Shown: positions 37,855-45,568 of the stretch, in pieces
Layout of the letters: every line of letters starts with the position of its first letter
Numbering within the stretch: position 1 is the first letter of the stretch
DNA from: Rhodanobacteraceae bacterium
GTDB lineage: Bacteria > Pseudomonadota > Gammaproteobacteria > Xanthomonadales > Rhodanobacteraceae
Length of the DNA stretch: 64,000 nucleotides
Reading direction: 5' to 3'
NCBI GenBank assembly: GCA_030167125.1
Contig: CP126531.1
Location: forward strand, 744,001 to 808,000
Program-made: the position numbers and the translations under genes
The notes under the pieces: generated by a model
Told to the model about the DNA's origin: nothing
Seen by the model: the letters and a program-made list of their open reading frames with translations, nothing else
Databases searched by the model: none

Positions 37855-38841
37855 TCAGTGCTTCGCGTGGGTCTTGCCTGCACCATAGTGACGGCGCGGC
37901 GTATTGACAACGGCCGGCGCGTCCGCGGCAGGCAGGGTGGCGGGATCGAGCAATTCGCGCGGCAGTTTCTTGAACACGTCCGCCAGTTGCATCAGGAAGC
38001 GGTGCATCGCCGAACTCTTGCGCCAGAACATCGCAAGCCGCCGGCTTGGCACGTGGCCGCGGAAGGGCGTCAGGTGCACGTTGCCGGTGTGCGCGATCGG
38101 CGGCTGCACCGCGAGTACCGGCAGCAGCGTCACGCCCACGTTGGCCGCGACCATCTGCCGCAATGTTTCGAGGCTGGTTGCGCGGAAGCCCTGCTTTTCG
38201 CCCGCGCCGGACATCCGGCAGACCTCCAGCGCCTGGTCGCGCAGGCAGTGGCCGTCTTCCAGCAGCAACAGGTGTTCATCCTCCAGATCGGCCAGTTTCA
38301 GTGCGCGCCGCGAAGCCAGCGGATGCTTGTCGGGCGCGGCCAGCAGGAACGGTTCCTCGAACAGGAACTCCGCGTGCAGCGTGTCGTCGTGCACCGGCAG
38401 CGCGAGGATCGCCGCATCCAGCTTGCCTTCGCGCAGGCGTTGCACCAGTTCGGGCGTCTTTTCCTCGACCAGCAGCAGCTCCAGCCGCGGGAAGCGCTCG
38501 CGGATCGTGCCGAGCACGTGCGGCAGCAGGTAAGGTCCCAGCGTCGGAAAGATGCCGAGGCGCAGGCTGCCGGATTCCGGGTCTTGGTCGCGATGCGCGA
38601 TGTGCTTGATCTGTTCGACTTCGTTCAGCACGTCGCGTGCGCGCGCGACGATCTGCTGGCCGACCTCCGTCAGCAGGACCTTGCGGGGGTTGCGTTCGAC
38701 CAGGACCACGCCCAGTTCATCCTCAAGCTTGCGGATTTGCGTCGACAGGGTCGGCTGGCTGACGAAGCAGGCTTCGGCGGCGCGGCCGAAATGCTTGTGG
38801 TCGGCGAGGGCGACCAGGTAGTGGAAATCGCGCAAATTCAT
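37855..38841 (-). CDS. oxyR: OxyR, peroxide-sensing LysR regulator
   Basis: 328 residues from ATG 38841. The N-terminal winged helix starts MNLRDFHYLVALADHKHFGR. The redox cysteines are at 199 and 208 (GHCLRDQALEVC), identical in position to E. coli OxyR. The TSLETLRQMVAANVGVTLLP segment is also typical. Peroxide oxidises this pair and activates transcription of antioxidant genes. It is divergent from ahpC, 146 nt away. The C-terminal 20 residues are Lys/His-rich and extend beyond the E. coli length. Confidence 0.96.
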   Translation of the reverse strand: MNLRDFHYLVALADHKHFGRAAEACFVSQPTLSTQIRKLEDELGVVLVERNPRKVLLTEVGQQIVARARDVLNEVEQIKHIAHRDQDPESGSLRLGIFPTLGPYLLPHVLGTIRERFPRLELLLVEEKTPELVQRLREGKLDAAILALPVHDDTLHAEFLFEEPFLLAAPDKHPLASRRALKLADLEDEHLLLLEDGHCLRDQALEVCRMSGAGEKQGFRATSLETLRQMVAANVGVTLLPVLAVQPPIAHTGNVHLTPFRGHVPSRRLAMFWRKSSAMHRFLMQLADVFKKLPRELLDPATLPAADAPAVVNTPRRHYGAGKTHAKH

Positions 38842-38861
38842 GGGGGCCTCGGTTCTGGTCA

Positions 38862-38898
38862 ATATATATGGCCTATCGACCGAATCGCAACAATCAAT
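38862..38898. promoter_or_regulatory. OxyR binding site between oxyR and ahpC
   Basis: Four quartets spaced by seven bases: ATAT (38862), CTAT (38873), ATCG (38884), CAAT (38895). Compared with ATAG-N7-CTAT-N7-ATAG-N7-CTAT this matches 12 of 16 bases at exact spacing. It lies 21-57 nt from the oxyR start and 90 nt upstream of ahpC, where an activating or autorepressing OxyR would bind. Confidence 0.65.
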
Positions 38899-38987
38899 TT
38901 GAATGATCGGTATCGAATCCCTATCTTTGTCCGTGAACCGCGGCGCCCGCCGCCTGTCCAACCCTTTCAACCCCAAAGGAGCTTCAC

Positions 38988-39527
38988 ATGCTTACCGTCG
39001 GCAACAACTTCCCGCATTTCAACCTGAAGGCCACCGTGTCCATCGAAAGCCTCGACAAGGCTTTCACCAACATCGACAACAACACCTACAAGGGCAAGTG
39101 GACCTGCGTGTTCTTCTACCCGAAGGATTTCACCTTCGTGTGCCCGACCGAGATCAAGGGCTTCGCCGATCTCGATGCGCAGTTCAAGGACCGCGATTGC
39201 CAGATCCTCGCCGCCAGCACCGACTCCGAGTTCGTGCACCTGGCGTGGCGCAAGGATCACAAGGACCTGCGTGACCTGCCGTTCCCGATGCTGGCCGACA
39301 TCAACAAGGACCTGACCCGTGCGCTCGGCATCCTCGACGACGAAGGCGTCGCCAAGCGCGCCGCGTTCCTGGTCGATCCGGAAGGCGTGATCCGCTTCGT
39401 GTACGTTACCGAGGGCTCGGTCGGCCGCAATCCGTCGGAAGTGCTGCGCGTACTCGACGCGTTGCAGACCGACGAGCTTTGCCCGTGCAACTGGAACAAG
39501 GGTGAGGAAACCCTGAAGGCCGCGTAA
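38988..39527 (+). CDS. ahpC: AhpC-type peroxiredoxin
   Basis: 179 residues with AAAGGAG before the ATG. The peroxidatic Cys52 lies in FVCPTE and a second Cys in LCPCNW (165/167) near the C-terminus. Short form closer to the actinobacterial AhpC that works with AhpD than to the enteric AhpC/AhpF pair. Reduces peroxides and peroxynitrite in the cytoplasm. Divergent from oxyR and followed by ahpD. No AhpF in the window. Confidence 0.94.
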   Translation: MLTVGNNFPHFNLKATVSIESLDKAFTNIDNNTYKGKWTCVFFYPKDFTFVCPTEIKGFADLDAQFKDRDCQILAASTDSEFVHLAWRKDHKDLRDLPFPMLADINKDLTRALGILDDEGVAKRAAFLVDPEGVIRFVYVTEGSVGRNPSEVLRVLDALQTDELCPCNWNKGEETLKAA

Positions 39528-39578
39528 GGCATTCCCGTGCAGCCAACGCCGATGCCCCTCCGTCGGCGCGGCGCCCAA

Positions 39579-39602
39579 GGCGGCGGGAGCAATCCCGCCG
39601 CC
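39579..39602 (+). other. Perfect stem-loop with GCAA tetraloop between ahpC and ahpD
   Basis: GGCGGCGGGA-GCAA-TCCCGCCGCC: ten GC-rich pairs closed by a GNRA tetraloop, 51 nt past the ahpC stop and 24 nt before the ahpD ATG. No T-run follows. It may lower ahpD expression relative to ahpC by partial termination or by protecting the ahpC message end. Confidence 0.7.
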
Positions 39603-39625
39603 ACTTCATCCAACCGGAGAACATC

Positions 39626-40189
39626 ATGAGCTTGGACCGCATCAAATCCAGCTTGCCCGACTACGCCAAGGACCTGCGCCTCAACCTGGAATCGGTGCTG
39701 GGCGAAGGCGGCGCGCCGGGTCTTTCGCAGAAGCAGATTGCGCTGGTCGCGCTTGCATCCGCCATCGCGTCGCGCCACGCGCCGCTCACCGAAGCCATCG
39801 CGGAGTTCGCTTCGCAACATGCCGACGAAAAGGAACTCGATGGCGCGCGCACCGCCGCCGCGCTGATGGGCATGACCAACATCTACTACCGCTTCCTGCA
39901 CCTCGTCGAAAACGACGAATACGGCACGCTGCGCGCCGGCCTGCGGATGAACGCGATGGCCAACCCAGGCTGCGACAAGATCGATTTCGATCTCGCCTCG
40001 GTCGCGGTGTCCGCCATCAATGGCTGCGGCAGTTGCGTGGCCTCGCACGAACGCACGCTGCGCAAGCACGACGTGTCCGCGCAGGCGGTGCAGAGTGCCG
40101 CGCGCATCGCGGCGGTGGTCCACGCGGTTGCGGTGGTACTGGAACAGCAGGAGGCCGCGCGCCAAACGACGACGCGCGAAGCGGCCTGA
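39626..40189 (+). CDS. ahpD: AhpD-like alkylhydroperoxidase
   Basis: 187 residues, carboxymuconolactone decarboxylase fold. Active-site CxxC at Cys134 and Cys137 (NGCGSCVASHE) with His141 and the upstream Glu, as in AhpD. The N-terminal repeat resembles AhpD as well (VALASAIASRHAP). It should recycle AhpC. CGGAGA precedes the ATG. Its stop abuts the convergent RpiR gene. Confidence 0.94.
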   Translation: MSLDRIKSSLPDYAKDLRLNLESVLGEGGAPGLSQKQIALVALASAIASRHAPLTEAIAEFASQHADEKELDGARTAAALMGMTNIYYRFLHLVENDEYGTLRAGLRMNAMANPGCDKIDFDLASVAVSAINGCGSCVASHERTLRKHDVSAQAVQSAARIAAVVHAVAVVLEQQEAARQTTTREAA

Positions 40190-41098
40190 TCAGCCGCCTC
40201 GACGCTTGCGGCCGCGGCGCGAATGCGCAGCGCCCGCGAGTTCCGGCGAGGGCGAAGGTCCGCTGAAGCCGATGAACCGGTGGCGCATCGCGGAGATCCG
40301 TTCGATGCGCCCGTACACCGCCTCGCTGCCGCGCGCGCGGATCACCGAACCGAGCAGCAGGTTGAACAGGGTGCCGAACGCGGTGAAGCTGTGCCACGCG
40401 CGCCCGGGCTGGATCGGCAGCATCAGCACGTGCGGCGTCAACTGTCGCGCCCAGTAGCACTCGGCGTCGGTGAGGATCACCAGCGGAATGCCGCGCGCCG
40501 CCACTTCTTCGGCGAGGATCCGGAAATGCCGCGAATAGCGGCGCTCGTCGATCAGCACCACGCAGCTTTTTTCGGTGGAGTCGATCAGGACATCGGTGTA
40601 GGCGCCATCCACGCCCGACACGAACGCGACCTGTGGCCGGATCTGTTGCAGCAGTGTGGCGAACATCACCCCGAGGAAGCGGCCGAGCTGGAAGCTGGCC
40701 ACGGAAACCCGGTCGGCCGATGCCAGCAATCGTACGATGGATTTCCATTCCTCGCCGCGCGCCAGCGCATGGATCGCAGACACCGCGCGGATATCGGCTT
40801 CGAGGTTTTCATCACGTGCGCCGGGTCCATCCGCCGGGGCGGGGCTGTGGTAGTACTTGGCGAGCCACGCCGTGTCGCCGCGAAGCTCTTCCTTCATTTC
40901 GGCGACGCCGGCATAACCGAGCTTGCGCAGGAACCGTCCGACCGTCATCGCGCTGACGCCGACGCGCTGGCCCAGCGACGCCGCGGTCTCGAACGGCAGG
41001 CTCTTGAGGTTCTGCAGCAGGTAACCGGCCAGCCGCTGTTCCGAGGGCGTGAAACTTTCCCACCGGCTCTTGAGTTTCTTCTGGAGATCCTGGTCCAT
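40190..41098 (-). CDS. MurR/RpiR-family transcriptional regulator
   Basis: 302 residues from ATG 41098; a TTG at 41116 is possible. An N-terminal HTH_6 domain (SEQRLAGYLLQNLKSLPFETAASLGQRVGVSAMTVGRFLRKLGYAG) precedes a SIS sugar-phosphate-type sensor domain around 115-260 (VASFQLGRFLGVM, VVLIDERRYSRHF, VILTDAE). RpiR members usually sense amino sugars or sugar phosphates, for example MurNAc-6-P for MurR. It is the last gene of a minus-strand set with a dipeptide epimerase, two hydrolases and a permease, and may control them. The C-terminal tail is very basic. Confidence 0.9.
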   Translation of the reverse strand: MDQDLQKKLKSRWESFTPSEQRLAGYLLQNLKSLPFETAASLGQRVGVSAMTVGRFLRKLGYAGVAEMKEELRGDTAWLAKYYHSPAPADGPGARDENLEADIRAVSAIHALARGEEWKSIVRLLASADRVSVASFQLGRFLGVMFATLLQQIRPQVAFVSGVDGAYTDVLIDSTEKSCVVLIDERRYSRHFRILAEEVAARGIPLVILTDAECYWARQLTPHVLMLPIQPGRAWHSFTAFGTLFNLLLGSVIRARGSEAVYGRIERISAMRHRFIGFSGPSPSPELAGAAHSRRGRKRRGG

Positions 41099-41125
41099 CG
41101 CGGGATTATCGGGCAATGCCGGGGG

Positions 41126-42142
41126 TCACGCCGCGGCGGGCAGCGGGCCGCCCCAAAGTTCATCCGGACACCAGATCGTGCCGTGCTCGTAGCGCGCTGC
41201 AGGCACGCAGTCCTCGCGCAAATACAACGGGCCGTCGAGATCGACCACCGCGCACTGCTGGCCCAGCACGAACGCCGGTGCCATCGCCAGCGACGAGCCC
41301 GACATGTTGCCGACCATCAGGTCGAATCCCATCGCGCGTGCCTGGCTCGCCATCGCCAGTGCTTCGGTGAGGCCGCCGCACTTGTCCAGCTTGATGTTGA
41401 TGGTATCGACGCGGCCGGCCAGACGCGCGAGGTCGGTGCGGTCCTGCACGCTTTCATCGGCCGCGATGCGGATCGGGCAATCCAGGTCGTCCAGCCAGCC
41501 CTCCTTGCCGAGCGGAAAGGGTTGCTCGATCAATGAAACCCGGCACTGCTGCAGCGTCGGCAGCAGCCGCGCCAGCGAATCGCGGGTGAAGCCCTGGTTG
41601 GCATCGACCATCATCCACACGTCCGGCCGCACCGCGCGCACCGCGCGCACACGTTCGGCGTTGCGATCGTCGTCGGTCAGTTTCAACTTGAGCGCGCGCG
41701 CATCGGCGAACGCGCGCGCATGGCTGGCCATCGTCGCAGGTTCGTCAGCGCCGATCGTGAAGGTGGTCGTGAGCGGACGCGGCGAATCGATGCCGGCCAG
41801 CTTCCACACCGGCATGCCCTTGCGCTTGGCTTCCAGGTCCCACAGCGCGGCGTCGATGGCGTGGCGCGCGCCGCCGGGCGGCAGGCAATCCAGCAATTCG
41901 CTGCGTGTGATGCCGTGCTCGATGCTGCCGCGCAGCGCCTCGACCTGCGCCAGCATTTCCGGCGGATTGTCATGCTTGTAGTACACGCCCTGCGCCTCGC
42001 CGCGGCCGATCCAGCCGCCCTCGTGCAGCGTCACCACCAGCGCGTCGAAGCCGTTGAAGGTGTAGCCGGTGATGTGGAGCGGCGCTTTCATCGGCCGCTG
42101 CTCGATCGCGGCGTGCAGCTTCACGGATCGGTGGGCGCTCAT
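41126..42142 (-). CDS. Dipeptide epimerase, enolase superfamily
   Basis: 338 residues; AAGGAG lies seven bases before ATG 42142. Mandelate racemase/muconate-lactonising fold: capping domain to about 125, then a barrel with K152-x-K154 (LKLKL), metal ligands Asp180 (DANQG), Glu206 (EQP) and Asp229 (ADES), and opposing Lys251 (NIKLDKCGG). The two-lysine set and the late DLDGPLYL match L-Ala-D/L-Glu and related dipeptide epimerases more than lactonising enzymes. It would invert the C-terminal residue of a dipeptide in the cytoplasm. The neighbours fit peptide salvage. DgcA-type N-acetylglutamate racemase is the main alternative; no DgcN-like gene is nearby. Confidence 0.88.
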   Translation of the reverse strand: MSAHRSVKLHAAIEQRPMKAPLHITGYTFNGFDALVVTLHEGGWIGRGEAQGVYYKHDNPPEMLAQVEALRGSIEHGITRSELLDCLPPGGARHAIDAALWDLEAKRKGMPVWKLAGIDSPRPLTTTFTIGADEPATMASHARAFADARALKLKLTDDDRNAERVRAVRAVRPDVWMMVDANQGFTRDSLARLLPTLQQCRVSLIEQPFPLGKEGWLDDLDCPIRIAADESVQDRTDLARLAGRVDTINIKLDKCGGLTEALAMASQARAMGFDLMVGNMSGSSLAMAPAFVLGQQCAVVDLDGPLYLREDCVPAARYEHGTIWCPDELWGGPLPAAA

Positions 42143-42204
42143 GTCATCTCCTTGTTGTTTGCGGCTTCGCGTTCATCGCCAGAACGTGTCGTCAGAACGT
42201 ATCG

Positions 42205-44184
42205 TCAAAACCGGACGTTGAAGCTGACCAGCCCGAACGCCACGATGAACCAGGCCAGGTAAACCGCTGCGAGCGCGAGGACGATCTCGCCCGCGCGCAC
42301 CCAGCGGCTGCGGCGCGGCGCGAACCACGCGGCCGCCGCATTCGCCAGCACCGCGAGCACGCCGCACAACGCGAGCACGCCCAGTGCATACAGCAGGTCC
42401 ATCCACGGCGTCAGGCCGCCGCGCACCAGCAACAGTTCGTTGGCCGAAATCACGGCGACGAACAGGAACCATCCGAGCACCACGGCGATGCACGCCACCA
42501 TTCCGAGCCGGGACAACAGGCGCGTGATTCGTTGCGCGTGGGGCAGCGCCAGCGTGCCGCCGTAGCGGCGGCGAACGCCCCAGCCGATGGCCCAGACCAG
42601 CAGCGTGGCCAGCAGGATCACGAGCGTGATGCCGAGCAACGGCCCGAACGTCGAGGGACTCAGCCACGCCGGCATGCGCTGCGCGATCGACGCCGGGTTT
42701 TCGCTGGTGGCGAAATAAAGAATGTGTCCGTGCGCGTCGGCGACGAAATCCAGCAGTGTCTGGCCGTGGATTTCGCGGTAATGCAGCGGACCGATCTCGC
42801 GCCAGTACAGGGGATTGCCGGCATCGTCGGTCAGCGCGGAAACCGTGATCGTGCCGTCGGGCTGCGCCTGTATGCTGGCTTGTCCCAACAGGTACAGGAA
42901 ACGCAGCGCGCTCTGGTTGCGGCGGCTGGATTCGTACGAACCCGCGACACGCGCGGCATCGGCCTTCGCATTCTTGTACGTCGGCTCCGGAGTTTCGCGC
43001 CACGGGAAATAGCGGTCGAGGAACGCGCGGAAGATGTCGCTGCGCACGTCGTTGACCGCGCCGTTCTTGCCCGCGGAATTGAAACTCATGAACACGCCGA
43101 CGTTCGCGTCCAGCAGCAGGTGCAGGTCACTGTGGAACACGATGGTGTCACCGCCGTGCCCGATGATGCGCTGGCCGTTGCGGTTTTCCTGGTAGAAGCC
43201 GAGGTCGAAACCGTTGAGGCCCGGCGCGGACGTGTGTTGCAGGCTGTGCATCAATTCCGCGGTTTGTGGCTGCAGGATTTGCGTGTCGCCGAAGCGGCCG
43301 TCCTGCAGCTGCGCGATCATGAAATTCGCCATATCCAGCGCGGACGACGTCATCGCGCCGGCGGGCGCGGGATTGGCCAGCTCGAAGGGTTTGGCTTCGC
43401 CGTCTGAAGCGGTGGCATAACCCTTTGCGAGCAATGGCGCCAGGTTCCCGGGCAGCGGCTGCGCGAACGTGGAATGCCGCATGTCCAGCGGTTCGAGAAT
43501 ATGGCGCTGGATATATTGGTCGAACGGTTCGCCCGACACGCGCTGCACGATGTAGCCGGCAAGTCCTGCGCCGTAGTTGGAATACGCGACGGTTTCGCCC
43601 GGCGGAAAGATCCGGGCGGGAACGTGCGCCTTGAGGTAGCGCTCGAGATCGGTGCCGACCGGGGTCTCCGGCAGCAGGTCACGCGCGGTGTCCTCGAAGC
43701 CTGGCGTGTGCGTCATCAGGTCGCGCAGCGTGATCGGCTTGCCGAACTTCGCGGGAATCTTGAAATCGAGATAGTCGTTGATGTCGCGGTCGAGATCGAG
43801 CTTGTGTTGCTCGACCAGTTGCATCACCGCGGTCCAGGTGAACAGCTTCGAGACCGAGCCGATCCGGAACAGCGTATTGGCGGGCGATACCGGCGCGCGG
43901 GTCTTCAGGTCGGCATACCCGTAACCGTGCGCGAACAACACCTGGCCGTCCTTCACCACGACGATCGCGCCGCCGGCGATGTCGCCGCGCGCCAGCATGT
44001 ACGGAAGCATGCCGCCGAAGAACGTCGAGAGGTCGTCTGCGGTCAGCGCATGCGACGCCGGTGACGGCGCTGGTGTCGTCGTGGCGACCTGCTGGCGCGG
44101 CACCGGCTGCGGAACCTGCGCGATCGCCACGCCAGCCATGCAGGCAAACGCGAACGCGGCAGCGGTCAACAACATGCGCTTCAT
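42205..44184 (-). CDS. Membrane-anchored S12/beta-lactamase-fold serine hydrolase (paralogue A)
   Basis: 659 residues from ATG 44184, which overlaps the permease stop (ATGA). A signal peptide ends near IAQ (about 22). The class C beta-lactamase/DD-peptidase-like domain spans about 50-400: SxxK at S110-V-S-K113, YSN at 201-203, and a late HGGDT. A beta domain follows to about 500 and then four membrane helices (about 515-655), so the catalytic part is periplasmic and tethered. S12 enzymes cut D-amino-acid peptides, esters or amides. A second, closely similar protein is encoded 1.4 kb upstream. Substrate inferred only. Confidence 0.9.
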   Translation of the reverse strand: MKRMLLTAAAFAFACMAGVAIAQVPQPVPRQQVATTTPAPSPASHALTADDLSTFFGGMLPYMLARGDIAGGAIVVVKDGQVLFAHGYGYADLKTRAPVSPANTLFRIGSVSKLFTWTAVMQLVEQHKLDLDRDINDYLDFKIPAKFGKPITLRDLMTHTPGFEDTARDLLPETPVGTDLERYLKAHVPARIFPPGETVAYSNYGAGLAGYIVQRVSGEPFDQYIQRHILEPLDMRHSTFAQPLPGNLAPLLAKGYATASDGEAKPFELANPAPAGAMTSSALDMANFMIAQLQDGRFGDTQILQPQTAELMHSLQHTSAPGLNGFDLGFYQENRNGQRIIGHGGDTIVFHSDLHLLLDANVGVFMSFNSAGKNGAVNDVRSDIFRAFLDRYFPWRETPEPTYKNAKADAARVAGSYESSRRNQSALRFLYLLGQASIQAQPDGTITVSALTDDAGNPLYWREIGPLHYREIHGQTLLDFVADAHGHILYFATSENPASIAQRMPAWLSPSTFGPLLGITLVILLATLLVWAIGWGVRRRYGGTLALPHAQRITRLLSRLGMVACIAVVLGWFLFVAVISANELLLVRGGLTPWMDLLYALGVLALCGVLAVLANAAAAWFAPRRSRWVRAGEIVLALAAVYLAWFIVAFGLVSFNVRF

Positions 44185-45551
44185 GGCGAAGCTCCGAGCG
44201 GAAGTGAACTCTGGCGCCTGAGCGTCGCCATCAAAAGCCCGGCCACCAGCCACGCGCCGCCGAACAGGAAGGTCGTGCGGTCGAAGCCGGTGAAGATGAA
44301 GCCGACCACGATCAGGCCGCAGATCGGCAGCACCAGATGGCGCACGGGGCGCGTGCGTTCACCGCGGCGCAACCAGAAATACGCCGGCACCGAAAGGTTG
44401 AGCAGCAGGAACGAGGTCAGTGCGCCGAAGTTGACGAAATGCAGCAGCGCCGTGATCGGCACCGTCAGCGCGAGTACCAGCGACAGCGCCGCGACGAACA
44501 GGATCGCGTTGGCGGGCGTCTTGAAGCGCGCGTCCACCTTTGCAAGGAATCCGCCGAAGGGCAGGGCGCGGTCGCGTCCCATCGCGAACAGGATTCGCGA
44601 GATCGCCGATTGCGCGGCAAGCGCGCTCGCCACGCCGGTCGCCAGCGCCTTCACCACGATGAACAGCACGAACAGCGCGGTGCCGCCGACGTCGCGCGCG
44701 ATCTGGAAGAAGCCGAGATTGTCGTCGAGGTTCGTGTAATCCGGATGCGCCAGCGCGGCCAGCCAGGTTTGCAGCACGAACAGTGCACCGAGCACCAGCA
44801 GCGTCAGCACCGTGGCGGTGCCGATGTCACGCCGCGGCTCGCGCGATTCCTCCGCCAGCGTGCTGATCGCATCGAAGCCGAGGAAGCTCAACGCGGCGAT
44901 CGTGGTCGCGGTCGCGATGAAGCCCAGACTCAAGTGGCCCGGCTGGTACAGCGGTGCCCACGAAAAGCCGCCGGTGCCTTGGCCCAGCACGAACACGAAA
45001 CGGATCGCCAGCACCACGAAGATCGCCAGCGCGACCAGTTCGAGCGCCAGCAGCACGAAATGCGCGCGCGACTGCAGGCGCACGCCCAGCACGTTGATCG
45101 CGGTGTTGACCGCCAGCAGCGCGACGATCCAAACCCAGTGCGGCGCGCCCGGCACCAGCCCGCCGATCCAGTTCGACACGAAGATGTAGATCACCGCCGG
45201 CACCAGCAGGTAATCGGCGAGGATCATCCAGCCCGCAATGAAACCGAGGAACGGATTCATGCCGCGCCGCACGTACGCGTACACCGAGCCCGCGAACGGG
45301 AACTCCGCGCCCAACTGCTTGTAGCTCATCGCGGTGAAGAACATCGCGACCATGCCGACCAGGTACACCAGCGGCACCATGCCCTGGCTCGCGTGCGCGA
45401 CGAAGCCGTACACCGCGACCGGCGCGATTGGCACGATGAACACCATGCCGTACACCAGCAGGTGCCGCAGTTTCAGACGGCGATCGAGCTGCTGCGTGTA
45501 GCCGGCCGCGTCGAGTTCGGCGCTGGCGTGTTCGGGCGACGTCTGGTTCAC
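44181..45551 (-). CDS. APC-superfamily amino acid or peptide permease
   Basis: 456 residues from GTG 45551; a TTG at 45572 overlapping the previous stop is the alternative. About 12 membrane helices. APC landmarks: GAEFPFAGSVYAYVRRGMNPFLGFIAGW at the first broken helix region, FLGFDAISTLAEESREPRRDIG in helix 6-7, and LPFGGFLAKVDARFKTPANA late. It resembles PuuP/AAT-type importers, which move amino acids or polyamines by proton symport. It sits between two paralogous periplasmic hydrolases, so it may import their products. Confidence 0.92.
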   Translation of the reverse strand: MNQTSPEHASAELDAAGYTQQLDRRLKLRHLLVYGMVFIVPIAPVAVYGFVAHASQGMVPLVYLVGMVAMFFTAMSYKQLGAEFPFAGSVYAYVRRGMNPFLGFIAGWMILADYLLVPAVIYIFVSNWIGGLVPGAPHWVWIVALLAVNTAINVLGVRLQSRAHFVLLALELVALAIFVVLAIRFVFVLGQGTGGFSWAPLYQPGHLSLGFIATATTIAALSFLGFDAISTLAEESREPRRDIGTATVLTLLVLGALFVLQTWLAALAHPDYTNLDDNLGFFQIARDVGGTALFVLFIVVKALATGVASALAAQSAISRILFAMGRDRALPFGGFLAKVDARFKTPANAILFVAALSLVLALTVPITALLHFVNFGALTSFLLLNLSVPAYFWLRRGERTRPVRHLVLPICGLIVVGFIFTGFDRTTFLFGGAWLVAGLLMATLRRQSSLPLGASP

Positions 45552-45568
45552 GCGATCGGTACTGCCGG

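Noticed and set aside
41098..41116. TTG start for the RpiR regulator
   Set aside because: ATG 41098 leaves the HTH domain complete and neither has a good ribosome site; the ATG is the simpler choice.
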